Assembly: GCA_012719125.1 (NCBI GenBank)
Contig: JAAYAY010000367.1
Location: forward strand, 1-47,319
DNA: 47,319 nucleotides
Source of the DNA: Planctomycetaceae bacterium
GTDB lineage: Bacteria; Planctomycetota; Planctomycetia; Pirellulales; Thermoguttaceae
Direction of reading: 5' to 3'
Positions 1-10,187 of the stretch are shown here, one piece after another. Position 1 is the stretch's first letter. Every line of letters starts with the position of its first letter. The notes under the pieces were generated by a model that made no database searches, was not told where the DNA came from, and saw nothing but the letters and a program-made list of their open reading frames with translations. Made by a program: the position numbers and the translations under genes.

Positions 1-11
1 AGGTCGGCTCC

Positions 12-104
12 CACAAACATGCGCGCACCATGCGCACAAGTGCAGCACAAAGACACCAAAGCGGGGCAAGCCCGCAACCCAACCTTCACAAACATGCGCG
101 CACC
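12..104. repeat. Direct repeat pair, 18 bp, at window start
   Basis: The 18 bases at 12-29 (cacaaacatgcgcgcacc) recur exactly at 87-104, 75 bases downstream. A small hairpin, gcggg-gcaag-cccgc (61-75), lies between them. The second copy is part of a 50-base unit (61-110) that recurs with about 80% identity at 34787-34836. The area lies immediately 5' of a secreted beta-propeller gene and is best read as noncoding dispersed repeat sequence. Confidence 0.7.
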
Positions 105-119
105 CTACGCGAATTCCGG

Positions 120-1412
120 ATGAACCTCTTTCTTCTATTCTCCCTGTTCTTCACCTTCGTTCTTCCCCCGCGTGTGGACGCCGAGAATTGGCCGGGCTGG
201 CGGGGCCCCCGCGGCGACGGCTCGAGTCTCGACACAAGCATTCCTCTGGAGTGGGACGGTTCCTCCGGCAAGAACGTTGCCTGGAAGACGGCCGTACCGG
301 GGGTCGGCCACGCCTCGCCCATCGTCTACGGCGATCGACTGTTCCTGGTGGCGTGCCTGGAAGAAGAAGAGGAGCGGATTCTGCTCTGTTACGATAGCCG
401 GACGGGCAAGCAGGTCTGGCAGAAGACGGTTCTGACGTCACCCCTGGAGACGAAGAATAAACTGAACAGCTTTGCTTCGAGCACGCCGGCCACCGACGGC
501 GAACTGGTCTACGTCGCCTTCCAGGAAGTCGACGGGAACATGGTTGAATCGCTCAACACCTCGAAGCCTCGCCCCATCACCTCCGGGCGGATGGTCGTGG
601 CGGCTTACGATTTCGAGGGCAACCAGCGCTGGCTGGTCCGGCCGGGGACGTTTGCCAGTTGCCACGGGTTCTGCAGCAGTCCGATCTTGTACAAGGACAA
701 GTTGATCGTCAATGGCGATCACGACGGCGACTCGTACATCGTGGCCCTGAACAAGGCGAGCGGCGAGACCGTTTGGAAACGGCCTCGCGAGCACAAGACT
801 CGCAGCTATACCCCGCCCCTGATCCGCGAGACGAACGGGCGGACGCAGATGGTATTTTCGGGCAGCCACTGCGTGGTGAGCCTCGATCCGAACGACGGTG
901 CGCGGCACTGGAAGATCGACGGGCCGACGGAACAGTACGTGGCCTCCATGGTCTACGACGGCACGTATTTCTACATGGTGGCCGGCTTCCCCACCTATCA
1001 CGCCATGGCCATCCGGCCGGACGGTGAGGGGAACGTGACCGACACGCACGTCGCCTGGCATGTGACCAACGTGCGGTGCTACGTCCCGTCTCCGTCGGTG
1101 ATCGACGGCTATCTGGTCGTGGCCGACGACCGGGGGACGGGCAACTGCTTCGACGCCGCCACGGGCGAGCGGTTCTGGCAGGAACGCCTGGGCGATCATT
1201 TCAGCGCGTCCCTCGTTACCGCCAAGGGGCTGGTGTTCTTTCTGGCCGACGACGGCACCATGACGCTCGTTCGTCCGGGGCGAGAACTTGAGGTCGTCGG
1301 TACGAACGCGATCGGCGAAGAATGCCGCGCTTCGCCGGCGATTGCCGACGGGCGGTTGTATCTTCGCGGCGACAAGCACTTGTTCTGCATCCGTGCCGGC
1401 GGGGGCGAATGA
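120..1412 (+). CDS. Secreted PQQ-like beta-propeller repeat protein
   Basis: This is probably an exported beta-propeller protein of the PQQ/WD-like class common in planctomycetes. The substrate is unknown, and many such proteins are scaffolds rather than enzymes. The ATG at 120 is chosen because it gives a clean signal peptide (MNLFLLFSLFFTFVLPP, then cleavage near VDA-EN). An upstream in-frame ATG at 30 would place a repeat-derived, charged leader before it. The mature N-terminus has the planctomycete signature W-P-G-W-R-G-P (residues 24-30). Blade motifs such as V-A-W-K-T, G-K-Q-V-W-Q-K, G-E-T-V-W-K-R and G-E-R-F-W-Q-E recur along the chain, as expected for PQQ-type blades. It is 430 residues long. 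It converges with the transporter gene whose stop lies 21 bases downstream. A second, longer member of the same family is at 16402-17931. Confidence 0.85.
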   Translation: MNLFLLFSLFFTFVLPPRVDAENWPGWRGPRGDGSSLDTSIPLEWDGSSGKNVAWKTAVPGVGHASPIVYGDRLFLVACLEEEEERILLCYDSRTGKQVWQKTVLTSPLETKNKLNSFASSTPATDGELVYVAFQEVDGNMVESLNTSKPRPITSGRMVVAAYDFEGNQRWLVRPGTFASCHGFCSSPILYKDKLIVNGDHDGDSYIVALNKASGETVWKRPREHKTRSYTPPLIRETNGRTQMVFSGSHCVVSLDPNDGARHWKIDGPTEQYVASMVYDGTYFYMVAGFPTYHAMAIRPDGEGNVTDTHVAWHVTNVRCYVPSPSVIDGYLVVADDRGTGNCFDAATGERFWQERLGDHFSASLVTAKGLVFFLADDGTMTLVRPGRELEVVGTNAIGEECRASPAIADGRLYLRGDKHLFCIRAGGGE

Positions 1413-1433
1413 CATTGGCTGTGGATGCCGGAT

Positions 1434-2351
1434 TCAATGTCCCAGCTTTGGCGGCTGTCCCGAGCCTCTCCAGCCGCGCTCGCGAAGGTCAAGATACACG
1501 TAGCGGTAGAGCAGGCCGATGAGGATCAGTGCGCCGCCGAGGATGGTCCACCAGGCGGCGGTTACGCCCCAGATCAGGTAGGTCCAGAGCGGCATGAGCA
1601 CGGGTTCGATCAGGCCGATGGAAACCGCCTCCTGGGCGCGGATCGAGCGCAGTCCGCGAATCAGCAGCAGGTAGGGCACCGCCATCTGCAGGGCGCCGAA
1701 GGCCGCCAGCACGAAGAGTTGGTTCGGGGAAGGCCAGAGACCGAAGTAGAGGACCAGCGGGAACATGGCGGCGGCGGCGATGGCATGGTTCAAGGCGACC
1801 AGCCACGAGGCGTTTTCGGTGTTGAGTCTTCCCATGAAGAACACGACGCCGCCGTAAGCGACTCCCGACGCAACGCCGCAGGCGATGCCGGCGAGATTCT
1901 GGTCGGGGTGGGCGAGGATTTCGAAGGCGAGAATTGTGCCGACTCCGGCCATGCCGAACCCGAGAGGGATCAGGTCGCGGCGAACGACGGGTTCCCGAAA
2001 CACGGCGACGGAGAAGAGAAACACCCACCAGGGCGCCGCCGACTGGAGCCAGATCGCATTGGCCGGCGTGGTCAGGATCATGGCGCTCAGGTAGGTGACG
2101 TTCATGAGCGTGAAGCAGACGGCCAGCGGCACCAGCATGGGGCGAAACCGCGGCCGGCGCACGGTGGGCAGCAGCACCAGGGCCGCGAATGCGGTCCGCC
2201 AGAAGGCGAACAGGAGTCCTCGCTGTGTTACCGGCCAGTCGTCAAAGATCGGCGCCCGGGCAAACAGCCCGCACGAACTCCACATGAGCGCCGCGGCCAC
2301 CACGCAGAGCCGGCCGGTCAGCCTGTCGCGTCGATGAGCATCCATCCGCAT
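1434..2351 (-). CDS. EamA/DMT-family drug-metabolite transporter
   Basis: This is an inner-membrane permease of the drug/metabolite transporter superfamily (two EamA repeats, about ten helices). The substrate cannot be read from sequence. Hydrophobic segments begin with LCVVAAALMWSSCGLFAR and continue at regular spacing. The first repeat contains a W-R-T-A-F-A-A-L-V-L-L motif typical of EamA helix 2, and the C-terminal helix (LGGALILIGLLYRYVYL) is followed by a short basic tail. The start is placed at the ATG-CGG-ATG pair (2351 or 2345). An upstream in-frame ATG at 2480 would overlap the end of the preceding gene and add a charged, non-homologous leader. It lies 26 bases downstream of the ST7/TPR gene on the same strand, so the two are probably cotranscribed. 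Confidence 0.85.
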   Translation of the reverse strand: MRMDAHRRDRLTGRLCVVAAALMWSSCGLFARAPIFDDWPVTQRGLLFAFWRTAFAALVLLPTVRRPRFRPMLVPLAVCFTLMNVTYLSAMILTTPANAIWLQSAAPWWVFLFSVAVFREPVVRRDLIPLGFGMAGVGTILAFEILAHPDQNLAGIACGVASGVAYGGVVFFMGRLNTENASWLVALNHAIAAAAMFPLVLYFGLWPSPNQLFVLAAFGALQMAVPYLLLIRGLRSIRAQEAVSIGLIEPVLMPLWTYLIWGVTAAWWTILGGALILIGLLYRYVYLDLRERGWRGSGQPPKLGH

Positions 2352-2377
2352 TTCCCGAGGAACTCTTGGGGCAGGCT

Positions 2378-4348
2378 CTACCGCTTCTTCCGCTTGCGTT
2401 TCTGGCGTTCTTTCCGCCGCAGCTCTTTTTGCTTCGCTTCCGCGTCCCTTTGTCGCTGCTGATATTCGGTGGCCAGCCAATCCATGGCCTCCGGCGTCTC
2501 CTCGAAAGCATGGCGCAGCTCTTCCGCGCAGACGATTGCCTCCTCGGGACTCCCCAATTCGTAGTGTGGCGGCGGCGGCAGCTCGGCACCGGAGAGCAGA
2601 AGATCGGGCACGTGGGGATTGCTGCGGAAGGCCGTCCTGAACTCCCGGCGAGCCGCCACCGAGCGACCGCTCAGGCGGAACGCCAGAAGCGCCCGGGCGT
2701 ACGTCCAGTTGGCGGAGGTTTCGTCGTAGGCCTTGAGGAGCCGGGCGGCGTCTGCGTCGCGGTTCAACTGGAGGAGCAACGGCATCAGGGAGTAACGCAG
2801 GCCCTGATTATCGTTGGGATTCAACTCCAGCAAGGCCTGATAGTGATCGGCCGCCTCGTTCAGCCGGCCCATTGCTTCAAGGGACAGAGCCAGGCCGGCC
2901 CGCGCTCGCATGTAGGGGCGAGTTTCGGTGACGCCCCAGAAATGGCCGGCGTGTTCCTTGAACGCCTCGCGGCCCAGTGCCCGCTCGGCGGATTCGACGG
3001 CTTTCGCGTAGTTCTCCAGTTCCGCTTCCAGCGTGCCGGCCTGTTCAGCCAGGATCACGTAGGCGTCGGCGCAATCCGGATAGAGTTCAAGGGCCTGGCG
3101 AGCCAACTGGACGCGTCGCCGGCCATGAGTGTCGAAGGCGTCGTAGCACAACTCCTGGGCTCGTTCCAACGGCGTTTCGGCCTTGGTCACCGACTGGTCG
3201 TATCGTCGCCCGACGAACCGCCGGTTGAGCACCGCGTTCATCTCATCCACGCTGGCTGGTGGATGCTCGGCGAAGTACCGATTGATGTCGGTGAAAGTCC
3301 GCTCGTGTGCCCGGCGATCCGGTTCGAAGCCTCGCCGCATCCATTCCTGGTGCGAGGGGTGTTTCAAGAGGTCGGGGAGAGTGAGGGTGTATTCCGACTC
3401 GCCGTCAAACGTGCGGACGGTCTTCTGCCAGCGTCCCGAATCGATCTCGGTTTCGGTCGTGGCGGCCCAAGCCCGGAGGACTCCTTCGAGGAACGCCAGT
3501 TGCGAGGCCGAGGCCCGCTTCATCTTTCCCTTGCGGCCAATCCAGATGGCGAGCGGGCAGATATCTCCCGCGGCTCGCGGCAGGTCGTGTTGCCGCCAGA
3601 GTTCCTCATCGGCGGGAGGGAGTTCATTGATTGCCGTGAAGGTAACCTGCCAAACACTGTTGGCGAAATCTCCGGTGTCCGAGAAACGTCGGAGTGCGGC
3701 ATAATCGTCAAGGGTGCGGTAGAAGCTCATGCCGAACACGGCTCGCCCTGCCCCAAGCAGGGTGGCATACTGCATTCCCTGGGGCGGTTCGGGTTTCTCG
3801 ATGCGAATCAAGTCTGCGTCGGTCAAGTACTGCCAGGGCTTTGCGCGATGGAAGTCGACGGCCGCTTCTGCAAACGAGCGCATTCGTTCCACGGTAACGT
3901 CGCGACCGTCTAGAGGAGCAGGGACTTGAGGTCGGTTGCCGAAGCGCTCGGCGAAGTCTTTCCTCAAGGATTCTATGACTTCGTCGATTGCTGCCAATTG
4001 CTCGACGAGGCGAACCTCGATTCCGGCCTCAGCCAGAAATGCGAGTTGCCGGGCCAAGTCGGGGTCGATCACTTCGACGATACCGGGGCGGTATCCTCCC
4101 CATTGGCTTTCGAGGGCGAAATCGAGCAGAGCCGACACCGCTTCGGCCGGGTCGGCTGGTCCGGACATTTGCAGTTTGCCCGAATGGACCTTATCGTCGC
4201 GGACCGCCAACCAGACGGGGACGTAAAGTGAATTCTGAGCGACACTTGCGCCTGGTTCTGAGATTGAAATGGAGAACACTCCGCCCTGCCAGATTTCGCT
4301 GTCGCGCCGGGGGAGGACCTTCAGTCTTTGAATTTGATCGGTGTTCAT
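2378..4348 (-). CDS. ST7-like TPR protein with N-terminal DUF6930/DUF7309-like region
   Basis: This is a cytoplasmic 656-residue protein of unknown biochemical function, with no signal peptide. The C-terminal third (about 385-625) reads like the ST7 (suppressor of tumorigenicity 7) helical-repeat domain. It has L-Y-P-D-C-A-D-A-Y-V-I-L-A-E, then H-A-G-H-F-W-G-V-T-E-T-R-P-Y-M-R-A-R, then L-E-L-N-P-N-D-N-Q-G-L-R-Y, then N-P-H-V-P near the end. The N-terminal half (about 25-250) looks like the DUF6930/DUF7309-type regions that precede such repeats in bacteria. That part rests on memory and is less certain. The C-terminus is a highly basic K/R tail (last 20 residues), which suggests nucleic-acid or ribosome contact. 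It is the first gene of a probable two-gene operon with the DMT transporter. The ATG at 4348 opens directly onto the divergent 376-base intergenic region. Confidence 0.75.
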   Translation of the reverse strand: MNTDQIQRLKVLPRRDSEIWQGGVFSISISEPGASVAQNSLYVPVWLAVRDDKVHSGKLQMSGPADPAEAVSALLDFALESQWGGYRPGIVEVIDPDLARQLAFLAEAGIEVRLVEQLAAIDEVIESLRKDFAERFGNRPQVPAPLDGRDVTVERMRSFAEAAVDFHRAKPWQYLTDADLIRIEKPEPPQGMQYATLLGAGRAVFGMSFYRTLDDYAALRRFSDTGDFANSVWQVTFTAINELPPADEELWRQHDLPRAAGDICPLAIWIGRKGKMKRASASQLAFLEGVLRAWAATTETEIDSGRWQKTVRTFDGESEYTLTLPDLLKHPSHQEWMRRGFEPDRRAHERTFTDINRYFAEHPPASVDEMNAVLNRRFVGRRYDQSVTKAETPLERAQELCYDAFDTHGRRRVQLARQALELYPDCADAYVILAEQAGTLEAELENYAKAVESAERALGREAFKEHAGHFWGVTETRPYMRARAGLALSLEAMGRLNEAADHYQALLELNPNDNQGLRYSLMPLLLQLNRDADAARLLKAYDETSANWTYARALLAFRLSGRSVAARREFRTAFRSNPHVPDLLLSGAELPPPPHYELGSPEEAIVCAEELRHAFEETPEAMDWLATEYQQRQRDAEAKQKELRRKERQKRKRKKR

Positions 4349-4724
4349 GGGACGATTATTGCAGGAATTCGAGGCTCAGATAAGAGGGGAGGCGGGAACG
4401 GAGAGCAGGGCATTTTTGACGGTGGAAGGTTGATCAATGAGGGTCTGGCCGATTCAATAGGCGAAGAACGTTCTTTAGCCGATCTCTAGGAGATTTCACC
4501 GGGGGGGGGAATGTTTGCAATCGCCGCGAATTCTGCTAGTCTGTGAGTATCTGGGCTGTTTGAGTTGGGTCTCGGCACGTGCCGGGGTTTGAACAGCCAC
4601 GGTGGGATCGTTTTGCCAGAACGTTTGGTCGCTGGCGCGAAACGTTGGTATGCCCCCACTGCGCGGCGTGTGTTTACCGTGTAAGGGGCTCCATTAATCT
4701 GCGTTCTTTCTGGGGGTACGGTTC
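4349..4724. other. Divergent intergenic region with probable promoters
   Basis: This 376-base gap separates the minus-strand ST7/TPR gene from the plus-strand protease gene, so it should hold both promoters. A run of nine G lies at 4501-4509. A perfect 12-base palindrome, cggcacgtgccg, lies at 4573-4584, a plausible operator for a dimeric repressor of either gene. A purine-rich ggggg stretch lies about 8 bases before the ATG at 4725. Nothing in it looks coding. Confidence 0.5.
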
Positions 4725-7274
4725 ATGGAGAGAATTCTCGTTTGCCCGGCGTGCAGGGGGAAGTTTCGTATCGAGGCATCGGCGGTGCCGGGCAGCTTGG
4801 TTCGTTGCCCCCATTGCTCTCAGGTGGTTTCGGTTCCGGGTCCTGTGACACCCCGCGCGGCCCAGCCGGCCAGTTCGGGGAGTCGACCGACCAGTTCAGG
4901 TAATCGGCCGGCAGGTTTGGGCAGTCAGCCTGCGAGCAATCCTCGCCGCTCCACTTTAACCAACCCGCTGGGTTCACCGCAGCGCAAGAAGCAGGATCGT
5001 ACGCTGGTATACGTCGTCGGGGCCAGTGGCGGGGTTGTGGCTCTTCTCTTGGTTGTTGTGATCGTTCTCTTGCTTTCGAGGGGACGCGACGTTGCTGTGA
5101 ATCCGGACGAGACGAATGCGTGGGCCGTGCCCGCAGCGCCGGACGACGAAAACACCTCTGAGACTTCGTCGATTGAATCTCGGACGTCCGACTCCAGCGC
5201 GGCGAAGAGTCTCCTGGACTTTTCTGTCCCTCTGTTGGGGGAAAATGAATCGGAATCTGCGGAACCGGCGACCTCCGATACATTATCTCCCGGATCAACA
5301 TCACTTGACCCGCCGTTGGCCATGACGAGCACGGCGACGGCCGGCACGGAGCCATCGCCGGAGCGTGCCGACTTGCTCGCGCGGATCGATCCGGATCGCG
5401 ACGCCGTTGGTGTGAAGTGGACGCGGGAGGGATCGAGTCTTGACTGCCCGGGCGGGGCGAGATGGGCCCTGGTCGTGCCCGAGGCGCCGCCGGCCGGGTA
5501 TGAGTGGACTGTGGTTGTCGAGCCAAGGTCGAACAATCCGATCCATCTCTGCCTGGTTGTCGACAACGAACAGGTGATGTTGGTGCTGGACGGCTACGGG
5601 CGCCACATCAATGGTTTGAATCTCGTCGGCGGCCGCACGGCTGACGCCAACGAAACGACTCGGGAGCGAGAGATTTTTCAGCGCGGCAGGGCCACCACCA
5701 TCGTGTGCACCGTGAACCGATCGCGAGTCCATGTCACTTGTAACGGAGAGCGAATCATTGACTGGAAAGGTTCCGCCAAGCGTCTGTCACTCGACCGCAC
5801 GGCCTGGCAGGACCTTCCTGCCGACCGGCTTGCCGTGACCTGCTATGAAGGCGGACCTGCACGAATCGGCAGGATGGAGATCAAGGAGATCGATCCCGGC
5901 ACGTCCATTCCTTATTCCGATCCACGGACGATGGCGGATGGACGCAGTAAAATCCCCCCATGGGCCAGACCGTGGACGCCTGGTCCGGGAGGTCCACCCC
6001 AGCCGCAACCGTCCGAGCCGAAACCTGCTTTGCCCGAAGAGGAGAAGCAGCCCCCCAGCAGTTTCGCCTCAACCGGGCCGATTCCGACCATTTCGCTTGA
6101 GGAACTACCCGACGCGGTCCGGCGGAGCAAGGAATCGGTTTGCATCATCGAGCATCCGCTCGGTTCCGGCACGGGGTTCGTGGTGGGACCAAATCTGGTA
6201 GCCACGAACGCCCACGTGGTTGACGGCGCCTACGTCGACGAGCTGGAATGTCATTTTTCGGCGGCCGGCACCCAGAAATATCGAGCAAGTCGCGTGCTGT
6301 TTGAAGACCCCGTCCGGGACCTGTGCTTGTTGGAGGTGAAATCGGACCAGGCGCCGATTCCGATCGTCGAGAGTCACGTGTTCAGCCGCGGCGAGAAGGT
6401 CGTGATCGTCGGCAACCCGTCTCTCGGCGAGACAGATATCGTCTTGCGCGACGCCGTGACCGCGGGAACGATCCGGGCCGTGGTGCACACGGGTAACTGC
6501 GACTTTTATCAGATCGACGGCGTGGTGAACCCCGGCAGCAGCGGCGGTCCGGCGATGAACTACGAAGGGGCCGTGGTGGCGGTGATCGCCATGAAGGCCA
6601 CCGAGCAGGGCGAAAGCGAGATCCGCCAGGCTCTGCGGGGCCTCGACGACAGCTTCGCGGGCCGCTTCGGTGCGGTCGCACAGAAGGGGATCGCATTCGG
6701 GATCCCCGTCACCGACCTGAGCCATGCCCTCGCCCAGGTTGGGCAGCAGTCGGAATCCGACGTGAACCGGGTGAGCGACCGGCACTTGGCGAACGTGCTG
6801 GTCGACCGGATGTCGTTCGTCGCGGGGATCAGCCTGATCAGACTGCAAATGAATGTCCCGGCAGGGGTGCGCCAACAGGCCGAGGACATCGAGAGGCGGA
6901 TTCGGATGGGGCAGGTTCCTCGGTCGACTTTGAACAGGATCGTTCGCATTCCGCTGCTGCCGCAGGAAGTCGTCCGGGCGTTGAACGCTGCCTTTGAGGA
7001 GGATGATTTCCGGAAGATCATGCGGGCGAGCGAATCGAACATGGAAGCGAACGTCAAGCATCTGAGCGAGAGCCAGGAGTTCGATCGGTCGATTGCCAGC
7101 AGCTTCGAGGCGTTGCTCCGGGCGGTGCAGCAGACGAAGCGTTCGGCGGAAAAACCGCCCACCGTCTACAATGCGTATGCGAAGGCGGTGAACGAGCAGG
7201 CCGAGGACATGAAGGATCTCATTCGCCGCCTGAAGGACCAACTCTCCGCGGGCAAGGCGGCCTACGAGGACTGA
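4725..7274 (+). CDS. Membrane-anchored trypsin-like serine protease with N-terminal zinc ribbon and LamG/DUF1080-like domain
   Basis: The protein has 849 residues. Residues 7-31 form a zinc ribbon (C-P-A-C and C-P-H-C) on the cytoplasmic side. Residues 40-90 are a P/S/G-rich linker. A single membrane helix lies at about 95-118. A low-complexity acidic linker is followed at about 215-395 by a beta-sandwich region resembling the 3-keto-disaccharide hydrolase/DUF1080 or LamG folds. A proline-rich stretch (405-445) leads to a trypsin/DegP-like domain. The catalytic triad is visible: H497 (T-N-A-H-V-V), D532 (R-D-L-C-L-L) and S606 (N-P-G-S-S-G-G-P). There is no obvious PDZ domain. The C-terminal part (690-849) is helical. 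The protease is therefore predicted to act in the periplasm while tethered, with a metal-binding finger left inside. The ATG at 4725 sits about 8 bases after a ggggg stretch. The sulfatase gene follows 197 bases later. Confidence 0.85.
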   Translation: MERILVCPACRGKFRIEASAVPGSLVRCPHCSQVVSVPGPVTPRAAQPASSGSRPTSSGNRPAGLGSQPASNPRRSTLTNPLGSPQRKKQDRTLVYVVGASGGVVALLLVVVIVLLLSRGRDVAVNPDETNAWAVPAAPDDENTSETSSIESRTSDSSAAKSLLDFSVPLLGENESESAEPATSDTLSPGSTSLDPPLAMTSTATAGTEPSPERADLLARIDPDRDAVGVKWTREGSSLDCPGGARWALVVPEAPPAGYEWTVVVEPRSNNPIHLCLVVDNEQVMLVLDGYGRHINGLNLVGGRTADANETTREREIFQRGRATTIVCTVNRSRVHVTCNGERIIDWKGSAKRLSLDRTAWQDLPADRLAVTCYEGGPARIGRMEIKEIDPGTSIPYSDPRTMADGRSKIPPWARPWTPGPGGPPQPQPSEPKPALPEEEKQPPSSFASTGPIPTISLEELPDAVRRSKESVCIIEHPLGSGTGFVVGPNLVATNAHVVDGAYVDELECHFSAAGTQKYRASRVLFEDPVRDLCLLEVKSDQAPIPIVESHVFSRGEKVVIVGNPSLGETDIVLRDAVTAGTIRAVVHTGNCDFYQIDGVVNPGSSGGPAMNYEGAVVAVIAMKATEQGESEIRQALRGLDDSFAGRFGAVAQKGIAFGIPVTDLSHALAQVGQQSESDVNRVSDRHLANVLVDRMSFVAGISLIRLQMNVPAGVRQQAEDIERRIRMGQVPRSTLNRIVRIPLLPQEVVRALNAAFEEDDFRKIMRASESNMEANVKHLSESQEFDRSIASSFEALLRAVQQTKRSAEKPPTVYNAYAKAVNEQAEDMKDLIRRLKDQLSAGKAAYED

Positions 7275-7471
7275 TGGCCGCTTCACCGCCCGCTGAATTC
7301 TTACCGTATCGAGGAGGGATGCCTCCCCGGAAGCCGGTTCTGGCCTGTTACCGGGCACGCTGTGGCGACATGGGTCGTCTTCTGCGTTATGATCTGGTGG
7401 GCGCCCGACCAGGCGGCCTGGCGACCCATTGTGCAGATTCGTTGGACAACGCCAATCGCAGAGGACCCACG

Positions 7472-9127
<1,656 letters not shown>

Positions 9128-9170
9128 GACGGGATTCCTCGCGGCAGGCAGGCGACATGCTGCGGAAGAA

Positions 9171-10187
9171 TCACAGTCCTTCCGGCTTGACCTCCGGGTA
9201 GTCCTTCCAGCGCGCCGAGCGATAGGTTTCTACAGATCCTTCGGGCGCCCGCACGATAAAGGTCGCGGCCCGGTCCATGCCGTCAATCAACTTGAGTCCC
9301 GCCTCCGGCCCCAGAACACTGACGGCCGACGCCAATCCGTCGGCGGTCATCGCATCTCGGGCGATCACGGTCACGCTGCTGTGGTCGGTCAGGCCGATTC
9401 CCGTGCGGGGATCGACCAGGTGAGAATATCGCTTTCCCCCAATCTCCACGAACTGCCAGGAGTCGCCGGAGGTGGCGATCGCCACGTTGGAGAGCGACAG
9501 GAACAGGCTGGGCTTCGCGTCGCGTTCCAAGGCTGCCACTCCGATGACCCAACCCGGGCGATTCGGCGGGGGATCGCCGAGCCCGATATCACCGCCCGCA
9601 TCGACCAGGGCGCTGCGAATTCCGTGGGTGGCCAGAATCTGCAACGCCGCATCGATTGCATAGCCCTTTGCAATGCCTCCCAGGTCGATCCACATGCCCG
9701 GGCGAGTCAGACGCACGGTCTGCGCCGGTTTGTCGAGTTCCATTGCCTGATAGCCCACGGCCGCCCTGGCTTCGGCAAGCCGGTCGGGTGCGGGGATCTC
9801 CTCTTGGCGGCGGGCGCGGCGCCAGAGGCGAACAACCGGACCGATGGTGACGTCGAAGGCGCCGCCGCTCTCTTCGGAAAGTTCCTTCGACCGGAGCAGG
9901 ACCCGCCAAAGGTCCTTACCCACCTTAACAGACTGGCCCGACCCCGAAGTGGCCAAGAGACGCCGCACTTCGCTGGTCGGATCGTAGTCGCTCATCACGG
10001 CGTTCAACTCCCGGATCCGTGCCAGGGCCGCCGCCGACGCGGATTTCGCCGCGGCATCATTCTCGGCATAGAGAACGATCCGTACCGGAACGGCCATCTC
10101 AATTCCCGTGAACTCGAAGCGTTTTGGGCCCGTTTCGGTTCCGGCGGCCGTCAGCGCCAACAAGATGGCTAAGGAAAGACTGCTCAT
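9171..10187 (-). CDS. apbE: FAD:protein FMN transferase (ApbE-like), exported
   Basis: ApbE-family enzymes move FMN from FAD onto a threonine of partner proteins such as NqrB, NqrC or RnfG in the periplasm. The start at 10187 is chosen because ggag lies five bases upstream. An in-frame start nine codons earlier has no better site. Residues 1-17 look like a signal peptide. Family motifs are present: M-S-D-Y-D-P-T-S-E (65-73), I-D-L-G-G-I-A-K-G-Y-A (167-177), V-D-A-G-G-D-I (195-201), A-T-S-G-D-S (238-243), H-L-V-D-P-R-T-G (256-263) and A-D-G-L-A-S-A (282-288). No Nqr/Rnf or FMN-bind partner is nearby, so its target lies elsewhere. It converges with the sulfatase gene, leaving a 43-base gap. Confidence 0.9.
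   Translation of the reverse strand: MSSLSLAILLALTAAGTETGPKRFEFTGIEMAVPVRIVLYAENDAAAKSASAAALARIRELNAVMSDYDPTSEVRRLLATSGSGQSVKVGKDLWRVLLRSKELSEESGGAFDVTIGPVVRLWRRARRQEEIPAPDRLAEARAAVGYQAMELDKPAQTVRLTRPGMWIDLGGIAKGYAIDAALQILATHGIRSALVDAGGDIGLGDPPPNRPGWVIGVAALERDAKPSLFLSLSNVAIATSGDSWQFVEIGGKRYSHLVDPRTGIGLTDHSSVTVIARDAMTADGLASAVSVLGPEAGLKLIDGMDRAATFIVRAPEGSVETYRSARWKDYPEVKPEGL

Noticed and set aside
438-1415. 325-codon open frame opposite the first beta-propeller gene, and similar long antisense frames throughout
   Set aside because: High GC gives long open antisense frames. These are R/H/V/D-rich mirror translations with no signal peptides or domains, while the sense strand carries clear families.
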